Source of the DNA: Acidobacteriota bacterium
GTDB taxonomy: Bacteria; Acidobacteriota; Terriglobia; UBA7540
Direction of reading: 5' to 3'
Length of the DNA: 14,648 nucleotides
NCBI GenBank assembly: GCA_021828245.1
Contig: JAKASC010000029.1
Coordinates: forward strand, 1-14,648
The notes under the pieces are model-generated. The model ran no database searches. It worked only from the letters and a program-made list of their open reading frames with translations, and was not told where the DNA came from. This document shows positions 7,699 to 14,597 of this stretch, piece by piece. The position numbers and the translations under genes were made by a program. How positions within the stretch are numbered: position 1 is the first letter of the stretch; each line of letters starts with the position of its first letter.

Positions 7699-8382
7699 AT
7701 TTTTTTCATCGTTATAAATTCCTCACCACCCCGGCGCGCTCGCTCGAGACGGGTAACCGCGGCGGTCACTTTGCCGTCGCCGGCCCGCCGGGCAACGGTA
7801 GTTCTCGCGCCGAGAGGTGTGTTGGACGGCGGTGATTTCATGGTGCACCACCAATTCGTCATCCGGCGAGCCTGGCACCCCGCTAGCGCATTTTCTCCGG
7901 CGCGGTAGGGCTGTCTCCCCGTTCGGCGCGGCATTGCTCTAAAATAGTGCGCGTGTCAAAGCTGTTGGTGTAACTTTACGGCACAACGTGGTGTCAGTTC
8001 CGTTTGTAGGTTGGTGCGTTTGGAACGCTGCGGAAGGCCGACTTGCATCGAACCAGCATGAAAACTAGCAATTGGCGCTCTCATGCGCTGTGGTGCGGAT
8101 TGGTGCAAAACGGCGGGTTTAAGAGTTTAAGTCCCTTGCATCTTCCAGTCCCGCCACCCCCGCGCCGTTCAAGTTTGGAGGTTAACACGGGAAGCATCCT
8201 TGCTCAAGGTTTCCACCACATTGTCGTTATTGTCCTTCGGTAGGAGTTGCAAGGAGTCATTCGGGCGAAGTGTGCGGGGTGAGAATTTTCTTCTCATGCT
8301 GATTGTGGATTTGCCGATAAACGGCAAGGGACCCAACGAGCTTTAGCTGAAGGGCGTGCGCTGAGCCGGAGAGAGATTAAGC
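7699..8382. other. stretch without a recognisable gene
   Basis: Frames on both strands here are short and give products rich in arginine, proline and serine, with no motif I recognise. The longest is a minus-strand frame at 7638-7934 that overlaps the promoter of the receptor. An alternative minus frame around 7740-7850 reads DELVVHHEITAVQHTSRREN, which looks more protein-like but is only about 45 codons and unassigned. The stretch is probably decayed or regulatory DNA. Confidence 0.3.
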
Positions 8383-8634
8383 ATGAAGAAGTTTATGATC
8401 TTAATGATAGCCGTGGCGATTGGCATGATGCTTTTGCTCGCCGATTTGCTCGCGGACGGGAGCGACATTCTTCGCATTCATCTGGGTCACCTCAAAATGT
8501 CTTCGGATGGCCTCGCCAGTGGTGGCCGTCTCGGGTCAGACGCCGCAGGCTGCTTCCCTGCAGCGGCGGAAACATCCGACACCTTCAAAACCTGCGATGG
8601 GCATCGCTCTTATGTGACGCAAGAAATTATGTGA
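8383..8634 (+). CDS. possible small membrane/secreted protein, hypothetical
   Basis: The 83-residue frame starts MKKFMILMIAVAIGMMLLLADLLADG, a good signal-peptide or single membrane segment (residues 4-24). A GGAGAGAG lies eight to nine bases before the ATG. The rest (residues 27-83) is polar with no motif. In another frame the same DNA reads VAVSGQTPQAASLQRRKHPT, so a frameshifted former secreted protein is as likely as a real small gene. It lies between an empty stretch and a recombinase pseudogene, which weakens the case for function. Confidence 0.3.
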   Translation: MKKFMILMIAVAIGMMLLLADLLADGSDILRIHLGHLKMSSDGLASGGRLGSDAAGCFPAAAETSDTFKTCDGHRSYVTQEIM

Positions 8635-8708
8635 CGCTGCCCGTGAGATTTTAGTTTTCCAGGGAGATTCTTTCGGATAAGCTCCACATAATATTCTCGG
8701 CGGATCAT

Positions 8709-9258
8709 TCAGAGTTCCCGCAGGAATGCCATGAGCCTTGACTCTTCTTCATTGGCAGCTCGCAGCAGACGAGGGCCTTGGCCTTAGTTTTCACATCCAT
8801 GCTGGCATGGCGATTCGTTGTCTCCGCCGACACATGACCCAGACAGTCGCATATCATGTTGATGTCCCCCGGGATTGCAGGAGATGAACCGCCGCGGAGT
8901 GCCGGATCTTATGGGGACCCATTCTCTTTTGGCGACCGCGAGAAGTTGTCCGACCAGGCCGACGACCGTAACGGCGCACCAGATTGTAAATTCCAACACG
9001 CGTAAGGGTTGGCTGTAACGGTTCAAGAAAACGTGGTCCGAAGGCGGACGGCCGTCAGCGTAGTAAGTTGGGAGGCGGTGACTGCCCAAAGTGGACAGTG
9101 GCGAATCTTTCGCCCTTTGCCCACCACCTTGACCAAGGATGGCTCCTTCGGCGGACGGCGTGGCAGGTCTAGGTCGGCGATCGTCAACTGCGCCGCCTTG
9201 TCAGCCCGGCAGCCCGTGTTGTCAAGGAAGAGCAAGATTGTGGAGTCGCGGTTGACCT
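8709..9258 (-). pseudogene. tyrosine recombinase (integrase) C-terminal domain, multiply frameshifted
   Basis: Minus-strand reading frames combine into the catalytic half of a phage-type/XerCD-like tyrosine recombinase. The pieces in order are NRDSTILLFLDNTGCRADKA with AAQLTIADLDL and VVGKGRKIRHCPLW; GRPPSDHVFLNRYSQPL; YNLVRRYG and PHKIRHSAAVHLLQ; DINMICDCLGHVSAETTNRH and MDVKTKAKAL; then NEEESRLMAFLREL with a stop at 8709-8711. The box I arginine (GCRAD), the lysine (GKGRK), HxxR (HKIRH) and LGH are all recognisable. The catalytic tyrosine expected in TTNxYA is histidine (TTNRHA). At least four frameshifts separate the pieces. The N-terminal half is missing because the frame stops resembling an integrase at about 9258, exactly where an IS3 fragment begins on the other strand. 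It cannot encode an active enzyme. Confidence 0.8.
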
Positions 9259-9518
9259 GTGTGACCGAACAACGGGTGTGCGAGCTGATCGGGATGGCAC
9301 GAAGCCGGGGCCGCTCTCGAGCGAAGAAAGAGGCAGACGCGGAGTGGCGCAGGAGCGGCCGCGCTTCGGCTATCGGCGACTGGGGGTGATGCTGTGCCGC
9401 CAGGGTGGGAGCGTGAATCGCCAGCCCGTGGACCGGCTGTAGGGAGAGGACGGTCTGACGGTGAGGCAAAGGAAACGCAAGCGGGTGGCGGTGATCCGCG
9501 TGCCGCGGGTGGCACCGA
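9258..9518 (+). pseudogene. IS3-family transposase OrfB N-terminal fragment, broken
   Basis: The plus strand reads TEQRVCELIGMARSRGRSRA with KKEADAEWRR (about 9262-9345). A shift to another frame then gives VAQERPRFGYRRLGVMLCRQ, SVNRQPVDRL, a stop codon, and GLTVRQRKRKRVAV with PRVAPS. This is the N-terminal part of IS3-family OrfB, including the HTH_21 segment whose usual form is RPRFGYRRLHVLLRREG...VNHKRVYRLYREEGL. The stop sits where the tyrosine of LYRE belongs. The DDE catalytic core is missing, since the text ends just before the usual PNQRW/DF segment. No terminal repeats were found. It replaces the N-terminal half of the recombinase on its left. Confidence 0.7.
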
Positions 9519-9752
9519 GCGGCCTGGCTGCGGTTGACCGTGATTACGCACAATGTGCTGGTGGCGCTGAAGCGGCTGGCGTTGCCGGCGGAGTTGGTGA
9601 CGGCGCGCCCGAAGCGGTTGCACTCCTTGATTTTCAACACGCCGGGACGGCTGGGGCATCATGCCCGCCGCGGGCTGCTGCGGCTGGCTGCCGTCCGCGA
9701 CTGGATCGTCGCTTACCGCGAGAGCCTGCGGTTGTTGCCCCTGCCGAGTTGA
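9519..9752 (+). pseudogene. C-terminal tail of an IS1380-type (DDE) transposase
   Basis: From AAWLRLTVITHNVLVALKRL the frame continues through LPAELVTARPKRLHSLIFNT, PGRLGHHARRGLLRLAAVRD and ends LRLLPLPS at the stop 9750-9752. The pattern (hydrophobic helix with HN, then LP, then TPGRLxxHARR) is the C-terminal helix region of IS1380/IS4-type transposases. It corresponds to YNLGNLWRRLVLP...GGRLVKHARYYWLLL in the intact IS1380 transposase further right, though it is clearly divergent from it. It begins without any linker where the IS3 fragment ends. The catalytic part is absent. Confidence 0.6.
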
Positions 9753-10060
9753 ACCTCATCGTTGCACCCAAACGCAGCAGTTGTCGAAGGATTTGTACGC
9801 CGCTTTTTTTAACCCCGACTGGGGAGTGCCTCGCTTTTCCCTCGCAGCAAAGTCTCCGCCGGCTGCGGGGGTTCAGAACGTGGGTGATCGCTCCGATCAA
9901 CCCGTCGTCCGGGAACAGATTCCGTGCTGAACCGCCCCAAAACTCACCCGCGCAGCCGTACCACCGCCTTATCAACGGATCGGGGTTATAGGCGGCCGAA
10001 CCAAGATACCACGAGACGATTTATCGGAGTCCGATCGGCCTTCTGTATTGCCGATGCTTT
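9753..10060. other. stretch without a recognisable gene
   Basis: After the transposase tail there is about 300 bp in which neither strand gives a convincing protein. A minus-strand frame covering 9634-9975 mostly shadows the transposase tail. Its part beyond the tail (SARNLFPDDGLIGAITHVLN, about 9870-9930) looks somewhat protein-like but I cannot assign it. The right end may belong to the old IS1380-like element or to the leader of the next gene. Confidence 0.3.
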
Positions 10061-10065
10061 TTCAC

Positions 10066-10098
10066 CTGACATGATATCTAATATGTATGTTATATAAT
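10066..10098 (+). promoter_or_regulatory. AT-rich candidate promoter of the truncated receptor
   Basis: A perfect TATAAT lies at 10093-10098 and CTGACA (five of six to the -35 consensus) at 10066-10071, in a sharply AT-rich stretch. The 21-bp spacing between them is too long, so either a different -35 is used (TTATAT at 10090-10095 would give 18) or the match is partly fortuitous. Confidence 0.35.
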
Positions 10099-10126
10099 AT
10101 TCGTTGTGACGCAAGTACGAAGGCAA

Positions 10127-10142
10127 GCCCCTGAACAGGGGC
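10127..10142 (+). other. perfect 16-bp palindrome in the receptor leader
   Basis: GCCCCTG-AA-CAGGGGC lies between the TATAAT and the start codon, about 45 bases before the ATG. As RNA it would fold with a 6-bp stem and GAAC loop. As DNA it could be a dyad operator. No T-run follows. Confidence 0.35.
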
Positions 10143-10187
10143 GATTGCTGATGGGACGTCGGTTGAGTCCTAATGAGGAGGTGTCGA

Positions 10188-10991
10188 ATGATGAAGATTT
10201 GTTCCTCCGCACAGTGGAGGATGGAATTGCCTTTACTACTAATCCTCATAACTTTCTTAGGAGTGCCGCAATTGCGTGCTCAGGAATTCCGAGCGACCAT
10301 ATTGGGAGAGGTCACAGACCCGACGGGAGCAGTGATTCCCACGGCAACGGTTACCGCTGTGCAAAAGAGTACGCAGCGGACCTACACGGCAAAGGTGGAC
10401 AAGGACGGCATCTATATGCTGCAATTTATGCCGACCGGAAAATACACCGTCATGGTGGAAGCCTCCGGCTTCAAGAAAAAGTTTTTTAACAACGTCACGC
10501 TCGAATCCGGGCAGAAGCTGACTCTGAACGTGACGCTCGCCGTGGGTTCAACTCATCAGAAGATAACCGTGACGGCAGCGCCCAGCCTGCTCAACACGAC
10601 AACGGCATCGAACGGGGGCGTAGTGGACCAGGACAAGGTCGAGAACTTGCCCACCAACTGGCAAAATCCATTCGATGAATTCCTCTTTGTGCAAGGGGTC
10701 CGGGATGTGAATAACGGAATCGAGGAGAACTCAACGCTGCGCGGAGGGATTCCGAGTTACTCGGCGGATGGCGCACCCGGAGGCAACAACGCCTACTACA
10801 TTAACGGGTCACCTGTAAGCATTCAAGGAGCCAGCCGCCTGGCGCCCAGCCAGGACGCGGTGCAGGAACTTCAGGTCAACATTGCCGGTGGGGCGGAATA
10901 TGGCTGGATGAACGGCGGAGCGTTTGACGCCGCCGTGAAATCGGGCACCAACAAATTTCACGGCGACCTTTATCCTGCATTTCCGATTTGA
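10188..10991 (+). pseudogene. Oar-like TonB-dependent receptor, truncated by an insertion sequence
   Basis: The frame is the N-terminal part of a second large receptor. It has a signal peptide to about residue 32 (LLILITFLGVPQLRA, cleavage before QEF). A carboxypeptidase-regulatory-like domain follows (ILGEVTDPTGAVIPTATVTA, then DKDGIYMLQFMPTGKYTVMV), and then plug-domain text (VDQDKVENLPTNWQNPFDEF, QDAVQELQVNIAGGAEYGWM, FDAAVKSGTNKFHGDLY). Homology stops at 10973. The last codons (PAFPI and the stop at 10991) come from the IS. I choose ATG 10188 because GAGGAGGTG lies just before it. An ATG at 10173 overlaps that SD. The product would be a secreted plug fragment without a barrel, so it is non-functional. 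It is a paralogue of the intact receptor at 3839-7546, in the opposite orientation. Confidence 0.85.
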
Positions 10992-12483
10992 ATGCCGAGA
11001 GTTAACCTTTTGATGTTTGTCATCATCAATATTCATGCGGGTGCGAAAGCAATGATGAAGCTTCGGAGGTGAAAACCCAGTGGGTGAGACACAAAACCAG
11101 CCCTTTCAGCTCTCCTTCAACGGTTCGCTCAAGGTCGATTTCCAAGGTTCGCGCGTCACCTCCGACGGCGGTTTGATCCTGGTGCGCGAACTTGACGAGC
11201 AACTCGGGTTTGGAGAATTGATCCCCCAGTATTTGACGGATTCACGCCGTGGGAAAAACACGCAGTTCTCTTTCACCGACTTGCTGCGGCAATCGGTCTA
11301 TAGCCGCCTGGCTGGCTACGAAGACCTGAACGATGCGGAGAGACTGTCTCAGGACCCGACCTTCCGGCTGATTGGTTCGGAGAAGATTTGGGAACGGGGC
11401 GCGGCCTTGACCTCCCGATTGCAGAGCTTCGAGACGGAGATGCTGAGCGAAGAGCAGAACTTTGCGGGCCTGGCAAGACTCAACCGGGCGCTTATCGGAA
11501 AGGCGGAAGCGATGGATTCAGGCTATCGGGCGGTCCTGGACATGGATTCCACCGAGGTCCCCGTGTACGGCAGGCAGGAGCAGAGCGCCTACAACGGGCA
11601 CTTTGAATCCACCTGCTATCACCCGCTGTTGTTGTTCAATCGGGAGGGTGACTGTCTGGCGGCGAAGCTGCGGCCCGGCAACGTGCACAGCGCCGACGAT
11701 TGGGAAGAACTGCTGCTGCCGGAGATCGAGCGGCAACAAAAGCTGGGTAAGGAAGTCGTCTTCCGGGCCGATGCCGCTTTCGCTAAGCCGGAGATCTACG
11801 AAGCGCTGGAGGAGCGGGGCGTCCAATACGCCATTCGTATCCCGTCCAACGACCGCCTGGAGCGCGGTATCGCCGAGTTGCTGAGGCGGCCGGTGGGGAG
11901 ACCAAGCTACAAGCCAGTGGTCCGGTACAAGAGTTTTCTTTACCAAGCCGAGAGTTGGAAGACAGAGCGGCGGGTGGTAGCGAAGGTGGAGCATCATCCG
12001 GGGGAGCTGTTCCCGCGAGTCGGATTCATCGTGACCAACCTGACCCTGCCCAACCGGGCGGTGGTGCGGTTCTACAACAAGCGCGGGGCAGCCGAGCAGT
12101 GGATCAAGGAGGGCAAGCTGGCCGTGAAGATGACGCGCCTCAGCTGCCACAAGTTCCGATCGAATGAGGTACGGCTCTGGCTCAGCATCATGGCCTACAA
12201 TCTGGGCAACCTGTGGCGGCGACTGGTTCTGCCGCGGAGAATCGGGAACTGGTCCTTGACCAGCCTGCAACAGCGGTTGGTGAAAACCGGCGGCCGATTG
12301 GTCAAGCACGCTCGGTACTACTGGTTGCTCCTGGCGGAAAGCCATCTGACACGACGGCTGTTCGGAGCGATGGTGGGGCGGATGGGAGAGTTGCCGGTAC
12401 CGGCCGGATAGAGCAACTCGCCGTGACAACAGAGAAGTTGACCCCCAAGAGCCCCCGCATGTAATGATGTCTGGAAAATCCGG
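10974..12483 (+). mobile_element. IS1380-family insertion sequence
   Basis: The left boundary is set by the break in receptor homology. The element begins CCTGCATTTCC (10974-10984), and the inverted right end reads CCGGATTTTCC (12473-12483 reversed), 8 of 11 identical. The CC start suits IS1380-family ends. The length of about 1.5 kb and a single transposase gene fit the family. No target duplication is seen (left flank TTAT, right flank TTCC). Boundaries are inferred by eye, and the right one is less certain. Confidence 0.65.
11080..12411 (+). CDS. IS1380-family transposase
   Basis: The 443-residue DDE transposase is complete and uninterrupted. It opens with the family-typical FNGSLKVDFQGSRVTSDGGL and LVRELDEQLGF. 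The acidic residues are D156 (LDMDSTEVPVYG), D231 (FRADAAFAKPEIYE) and E339 in YNKRGAAEQWIKEGK, which fits the YREK signature (Y332, R335, E339, K346) of the IS4/IS1380 group. The C-terminal helical part contains MAYNLGNLWRRLVLP and GGRLVKHARYYWLLL. The start is GTG at 11080 with GGAGGT at 11065-11070. The enzyme cuts and rejoins the element's ends. With all motifs present it is probably still active, unlike the older transposase fragments to its left. Confidence 0.92.
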   Translation: MGETQNQPFQLSFNGSLKVDFQGSRVTSDGGLILVRELDEQLGFGELIPQYLTDSRRGKNTQFSFTDLLRQSVYSRLAGYEDLNDAERLSQDPTFRLIGSEKIWERGAALTSRLQSFETEMLSEEQNFAGLARLNRALIGKAEAMDSGYRAVLDMDSTEVPVYGRQEQSAYNGHFESTCYHPLLLFNREGDCLAAKLRPGNVHSADDWEELLLPEIERQQKLGKEVVFRADAAFAKPEIYEALEERGVQYAIRIPSNDRLERGIAELLRRPVGRPSYKPVVRYKSFLYQAESWKTERRVVAKVEHHPGELFPRVGFIVTNLTLPNRAVVRFYNKRGAAEQWIKEGKLAVKMTRLSCHKFRSNEVRLWLSIMAYNLGNLWRRLVLPRRIGNWSLTSLQQRLVKTGGRLVKHARYYWLLLAESHLTRRLFGAMVGRMGELPVPAG

Positions 12484-12641
12484 TTCCAGCACGGGTGGCA
12501 GAGGGTTTCGAGGACTTCTGGAACGGCGGCTCGGAGCCGATGAACCCGCCGGAAAAACAATTGGGTCCAGTAGGACGCAAACCGGTGTATATTTTTAACT
12601 GCCGGAAAGCCAAAAAGGAAATTCCGGCTAATCAGTTTTGA
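12484..12641 (+). pseudogene. orphan C-terminal end of an unidentified gene
   Basis: Directly right of the IS, an open frame reads PARVAEGFEDFWNGG, EPMNPPEKQLGPVGRKPVYI, FNCRKAKKEIPANQF and stops at 12639-12641. Its composition looks like real protein and it ends 41 bases before the beta-propeller gene, on the same strand. It has no start within the non-IS DNA. It does not resemble the end of a TonB receptor, which would finish in a beta-strand with a terminal aromatic and lie more than 900 residues further on. I do not recognise the family. Confidence 0.45.
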
Positions 12642-12682
12642 GGTGACCACTGAGGCGTAAGAAGGAGGAAAGGGCGATCTCA

Positions 12683-14167
12683 ATGAGAAGCAAAGGATCA
12701 GTAAGATACGAGCGGGTGAGAATCGGTAGCCAAGCCCTAAAAGCCGCTGTTTTGACCTCGGTGACGCTGGTCATCGCTGTGGGGTTAACATCGCATTCGA
12801 TCGCCGAGCAGTTGCATTCAAGCAGCGCCGTAACCCAAGAGTTTCCTAACCAGTACTTTCCTGAAAACCTTCCAGCAGGCAGTTTGGCCAAATATTTCCC
12901 CGAGACCTGGACGACCTACGGCTCAAGCCCGGGCCGTAATGCCGTCTTTCCTGTAGCCGACAATGCTCCATCCCCTTTACAGGCGGGTGTTCGGTGGGCT
13001 TTTGCAGGCGCGGGAGCCATACCGCTGGATGGCCCGCCCCTTGGGGATAATTTTAAGACGACCGCGTATACGATTGGCATACCGGTGGGCGTCTCGGCTG
13101 TCCAGGGGGTGATCTATGCAGGTGATGACAATGGGTATACCTATGCACTCAATGCAGTTACCGGGAAGCTAATTTGGGCACATTACGGCTGGAACATGAA
13201 CATGAGCAACCCGCTCGTGGAGGGAGATCGTGTTTTCGTATCGACGGGCAGCGCCTATTTTAACTACGCGAACACGATGCTTTACGTGGAGGGGAAGCGG
13301 GTTACCCGTGGGCCAGGCTTGAACGCGATCTACGCATTGGACCGCAAAACGGGCAAGGAATTATGGGCATATCATACACCGGGTGAAGTGATGCCCACGC
13401 CGGTAGATGTGGATGGTTTCCTCTATGTCGGGAGCGGCGATGGACACGTGTATAAATTAGACTCCCGGACCGGTAAGCTGATCTGGAAATCTGATATTCA
13501 ATCCTTTGTTAGCATGTCTTCTCCGGTGGCCGGCGTGGGGCTTATATTTCTGGGCGGAACCTATCCGAACTACTTTTACGCTCTGGACCAGAAAACGGGA
13601 AGAATCGTGTGGAAGATGTCTCTTCCCCACCTTGTAGCTACGGGAATGAGTGACTGTACACCGGCCTTCGCCAATGGCATGGTCGTACAGGAGGCGACGG
13701 TGCAATCCGGCGATCCGAAAGCTCCTGTGGCAAACGTCATCCTTGCAATGGATGCCCGCACGGGAAAAATTGTGTGGCAGCATCGCCTGGGCAATGGCCC
13801 CGCGCCCCCGGCAATGAAAACTGCTACGCCCATGATCACGGGAGGTGTAGTTTATGAGGGCAGCCCGGTGACAGGGAACTATTACGCATTCGACCTGAAA
13901 AGCGGTCGGGAGCTTTGGAAAGTGCACCTGGGCAGTCAGATTCGCGCCGGCGCTGCGGTCAAGGATGGTGTAGCCTATGTTCCTTACCGCGCAGGGGATA
14001 TCGCGGCGATCCGAACCTCGGACGGCAAAATACTCAATGTGAAGCATATCGGAGGCGCTTTCGCCTCGTCTTCGCCCGTCATCGTGGGTGGGACGCTTTA
14101 TGTCTCCAACATTTACGGGTGGGTGATCGCCTTACCGGTGAGCGAGATCAGGGGAAGCAACCGATAG
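12683..14167 (+). CDS. secreted PQQ-type beta-propeller repeat protein
   Basis: The 494-residue product has a basic N-terminus, then a hydrophobic segment (about 20-38) that looks like a signal peptide or anchor. Next come WTTYGSSPGRNAVFPV (76-91), typical of the start of quinoprotein dehydrogenase-like propellers, and about seven tryptophan-docking repeats: YALNAVTGKLIW (154-165), YALDRKTGKELW (217-228), YKLDSRTGKLIW (257-268), YALDQKTGRIVW (299-310), LAMDARTGKIVW (354-365), YAFDLKSGRELW (401-412) and a weaker AAIRTSDGKILN (441-452). This is the PQQ_2/BamB-like fold. No CxxCH haem motif and no obvious adjacent-cysteine disulfide of methanol dehydrogenases are present, so enzyme activity and PQQ binding are unproven. 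It may be a periplasmic redox or scaffold protein. The SD AAGGAGG is 14 bases from the ATG, rather far, and AGGG at 12671 is closer. The original operon partner upstream may be the broken orphan gene. Confidence 0.82.
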   Translation: MRSKGSVRYERVRIGSQALKAAVLTSVTLVIAVGLTSHSIAEQLHSSSAVTQEFPNQYFPENLPAGSLAKYFPETWTTYGSSPGRNAVFPVADNAPSPLQAGVRWAFAGAGAIPLDGPPLGDNFKTTAYTIGIPVGVSAVQGVIYAGDDNGYTYALNAVTGKLIWAHYGWNMNMSNPLVEGDRVFVSTGSAYFNYANTMLYVEGKRVTRGPGLNAIYALDRKTGKELWAYHTPGEVMPTPVDVDGFLYVGSGDGHVYKLDSRTGKLIWKSDIQSFVSMSSPVAGVGLIFLGGTYPNYFYALDQKTGRIVWKMSLPHLVATGMSDCTPAFANGMVVQEATVQSGDPKAPVANVILAMDARTGKIVWQHRLGNGPAPPAMKTATPMITGGVVYEGSPVTGNYYAFDLKSGRELWKVHLGSQIRAGAAVKDGVAYVPYRAGDIAAIRTSDGKILNVKHIGGAFASSSPVIVGGTLYVSNIYGWVIALPVSEIRGSNR

Positions 14168-14230
14168 CCCGTTGCTGGCGCCGCCAATTCTGGGTCGAAC
14201 ATCGTTAAGGCTAAGGTGACCATGAAGTTT

Positions 14231-14260
14231 CGGCCGCGCTCGTCGCGCATCGGCCGTTTT
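14231..14260 (+). terminator. likely intrinsic terminator of the beta-propeller gene
   Basis: CGGCCG (14231-14236) and CGGCCG (14251-14256) pair, with an inner CGC/GCG pairing, and are followed by TTTT (14257-14260). It lies about 64 bases after the stop codon. The T-run is short, so termination may be moderate. Confidence 0.5.
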
Positions 14261-14523
14261 GGAACCAAGGGCCTGACGACGCTATGATTAAGTGTTTAAC
14301 ATTATGCGGTTTTGACGGGCGGGGGTTCAGAGTGTACGGAGCGGCCAACGTCCGCATGGCATTCACTAGATATGAGTGCGGTGGCGCAAAAGTAGCCGCC
14401 GTTTGGCTTCCTTTGCGGCGTTTGAGCCGGAAGAGCCGCTGAGGAGCGCAAAAAGCGCGCACCTCATCGCTACAAAAACCGCCGGGGACGCGCACCTCAG
14501 CGCGACAAGGGCCGCAAAAAACG
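14261..14523. other. noncoding stretch before the tRNA gene
   Basis: No recognised gene is present. The plus-strand frame running through the tRNA (14376-14633) is the familiar false ORF that appears across tRNA genes. The minus-strand frame 14211-14495 shows no motif. The right half is a low-complexity GC/poly-A mixture with an imperfect 33-bp repeat, described separately. An A-run at 14516-14521 gives the tRNA transcript a six-U stretch just after its 3' end. Confidence 0.35.
14456..14521. repeat. two imperfect tandem copies of a 33-bp unit
   Basis: CGCGCACCTCA occurs at 14456-14466 and again at 14489-14499, and the following bases keep partial identity (CGC, ACAA, CCGC blocks) over the 33-bp period. 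The similarity decays towards the end of each unit. There are only two copies and no CRISPR-like spacing. Confidence 0.4.
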
Positions 14524-14597
14524 CGGGCCTGGGGAGACTCGAACTCCCGACCCTCTGCTTAGAAGGCAGATGCTCTATCCACCTGAGCTACAGGCCC
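14524..14597 (-). tRNA. tRNA-Arg, anticodon UCU
   Basis: The 74-base minus-strand gene folds as a complete cloverleaf. The acceptor is GGGCCTG/CAGGCCC with discriminator G. The D-arm is GCTC-AGGTGGATA-GAGC. The anticodon arm is TCTGC-CTTCTAA-GCAGA (anticodon TCT, reading AGA). The variable loop is GGGTC and the T-arm is GGGAG-TTCGAGT-CTCCC. The terminal CCA is not encoded, so it must be added by nucleotidyltransferase. A run of six Ts follows two bases after the gene. Confidence 0.96.

Noticed and set aside
8043..8243. Plus-strand 66-codon frame, and a tRNA-like GAGTTTAAGTCCC motif near 8125
   Set aside because: The frame has no SD or motif. No matching 5' acceptor or anticodon arm can be found for a tRNA.
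11518..12492. 324-codon minus-strand frame opposite the IS1380 transposase
   Set aside because: Antisense shadow; the plus-strand frame carries the full set of transposase motifs.
14222..14287. 21-codon frame MKFRPRSSRIGRFGTKGLTT after the beta-propeller gene
   Set aside because: It runs straight through the terminator hairpin and has only a weak GGTG upstream.
14311..14328. TTGACGGGCGGGG shared with the minus strand around 1400-1413
   Set aside because: Thirteen G-rich bases with no extended similarity on either side; probably chance.
14456..14521. CRISPR array
   Set aside because: Only two degenerate units with no distinct repeat/spacer structure and no cas genes.
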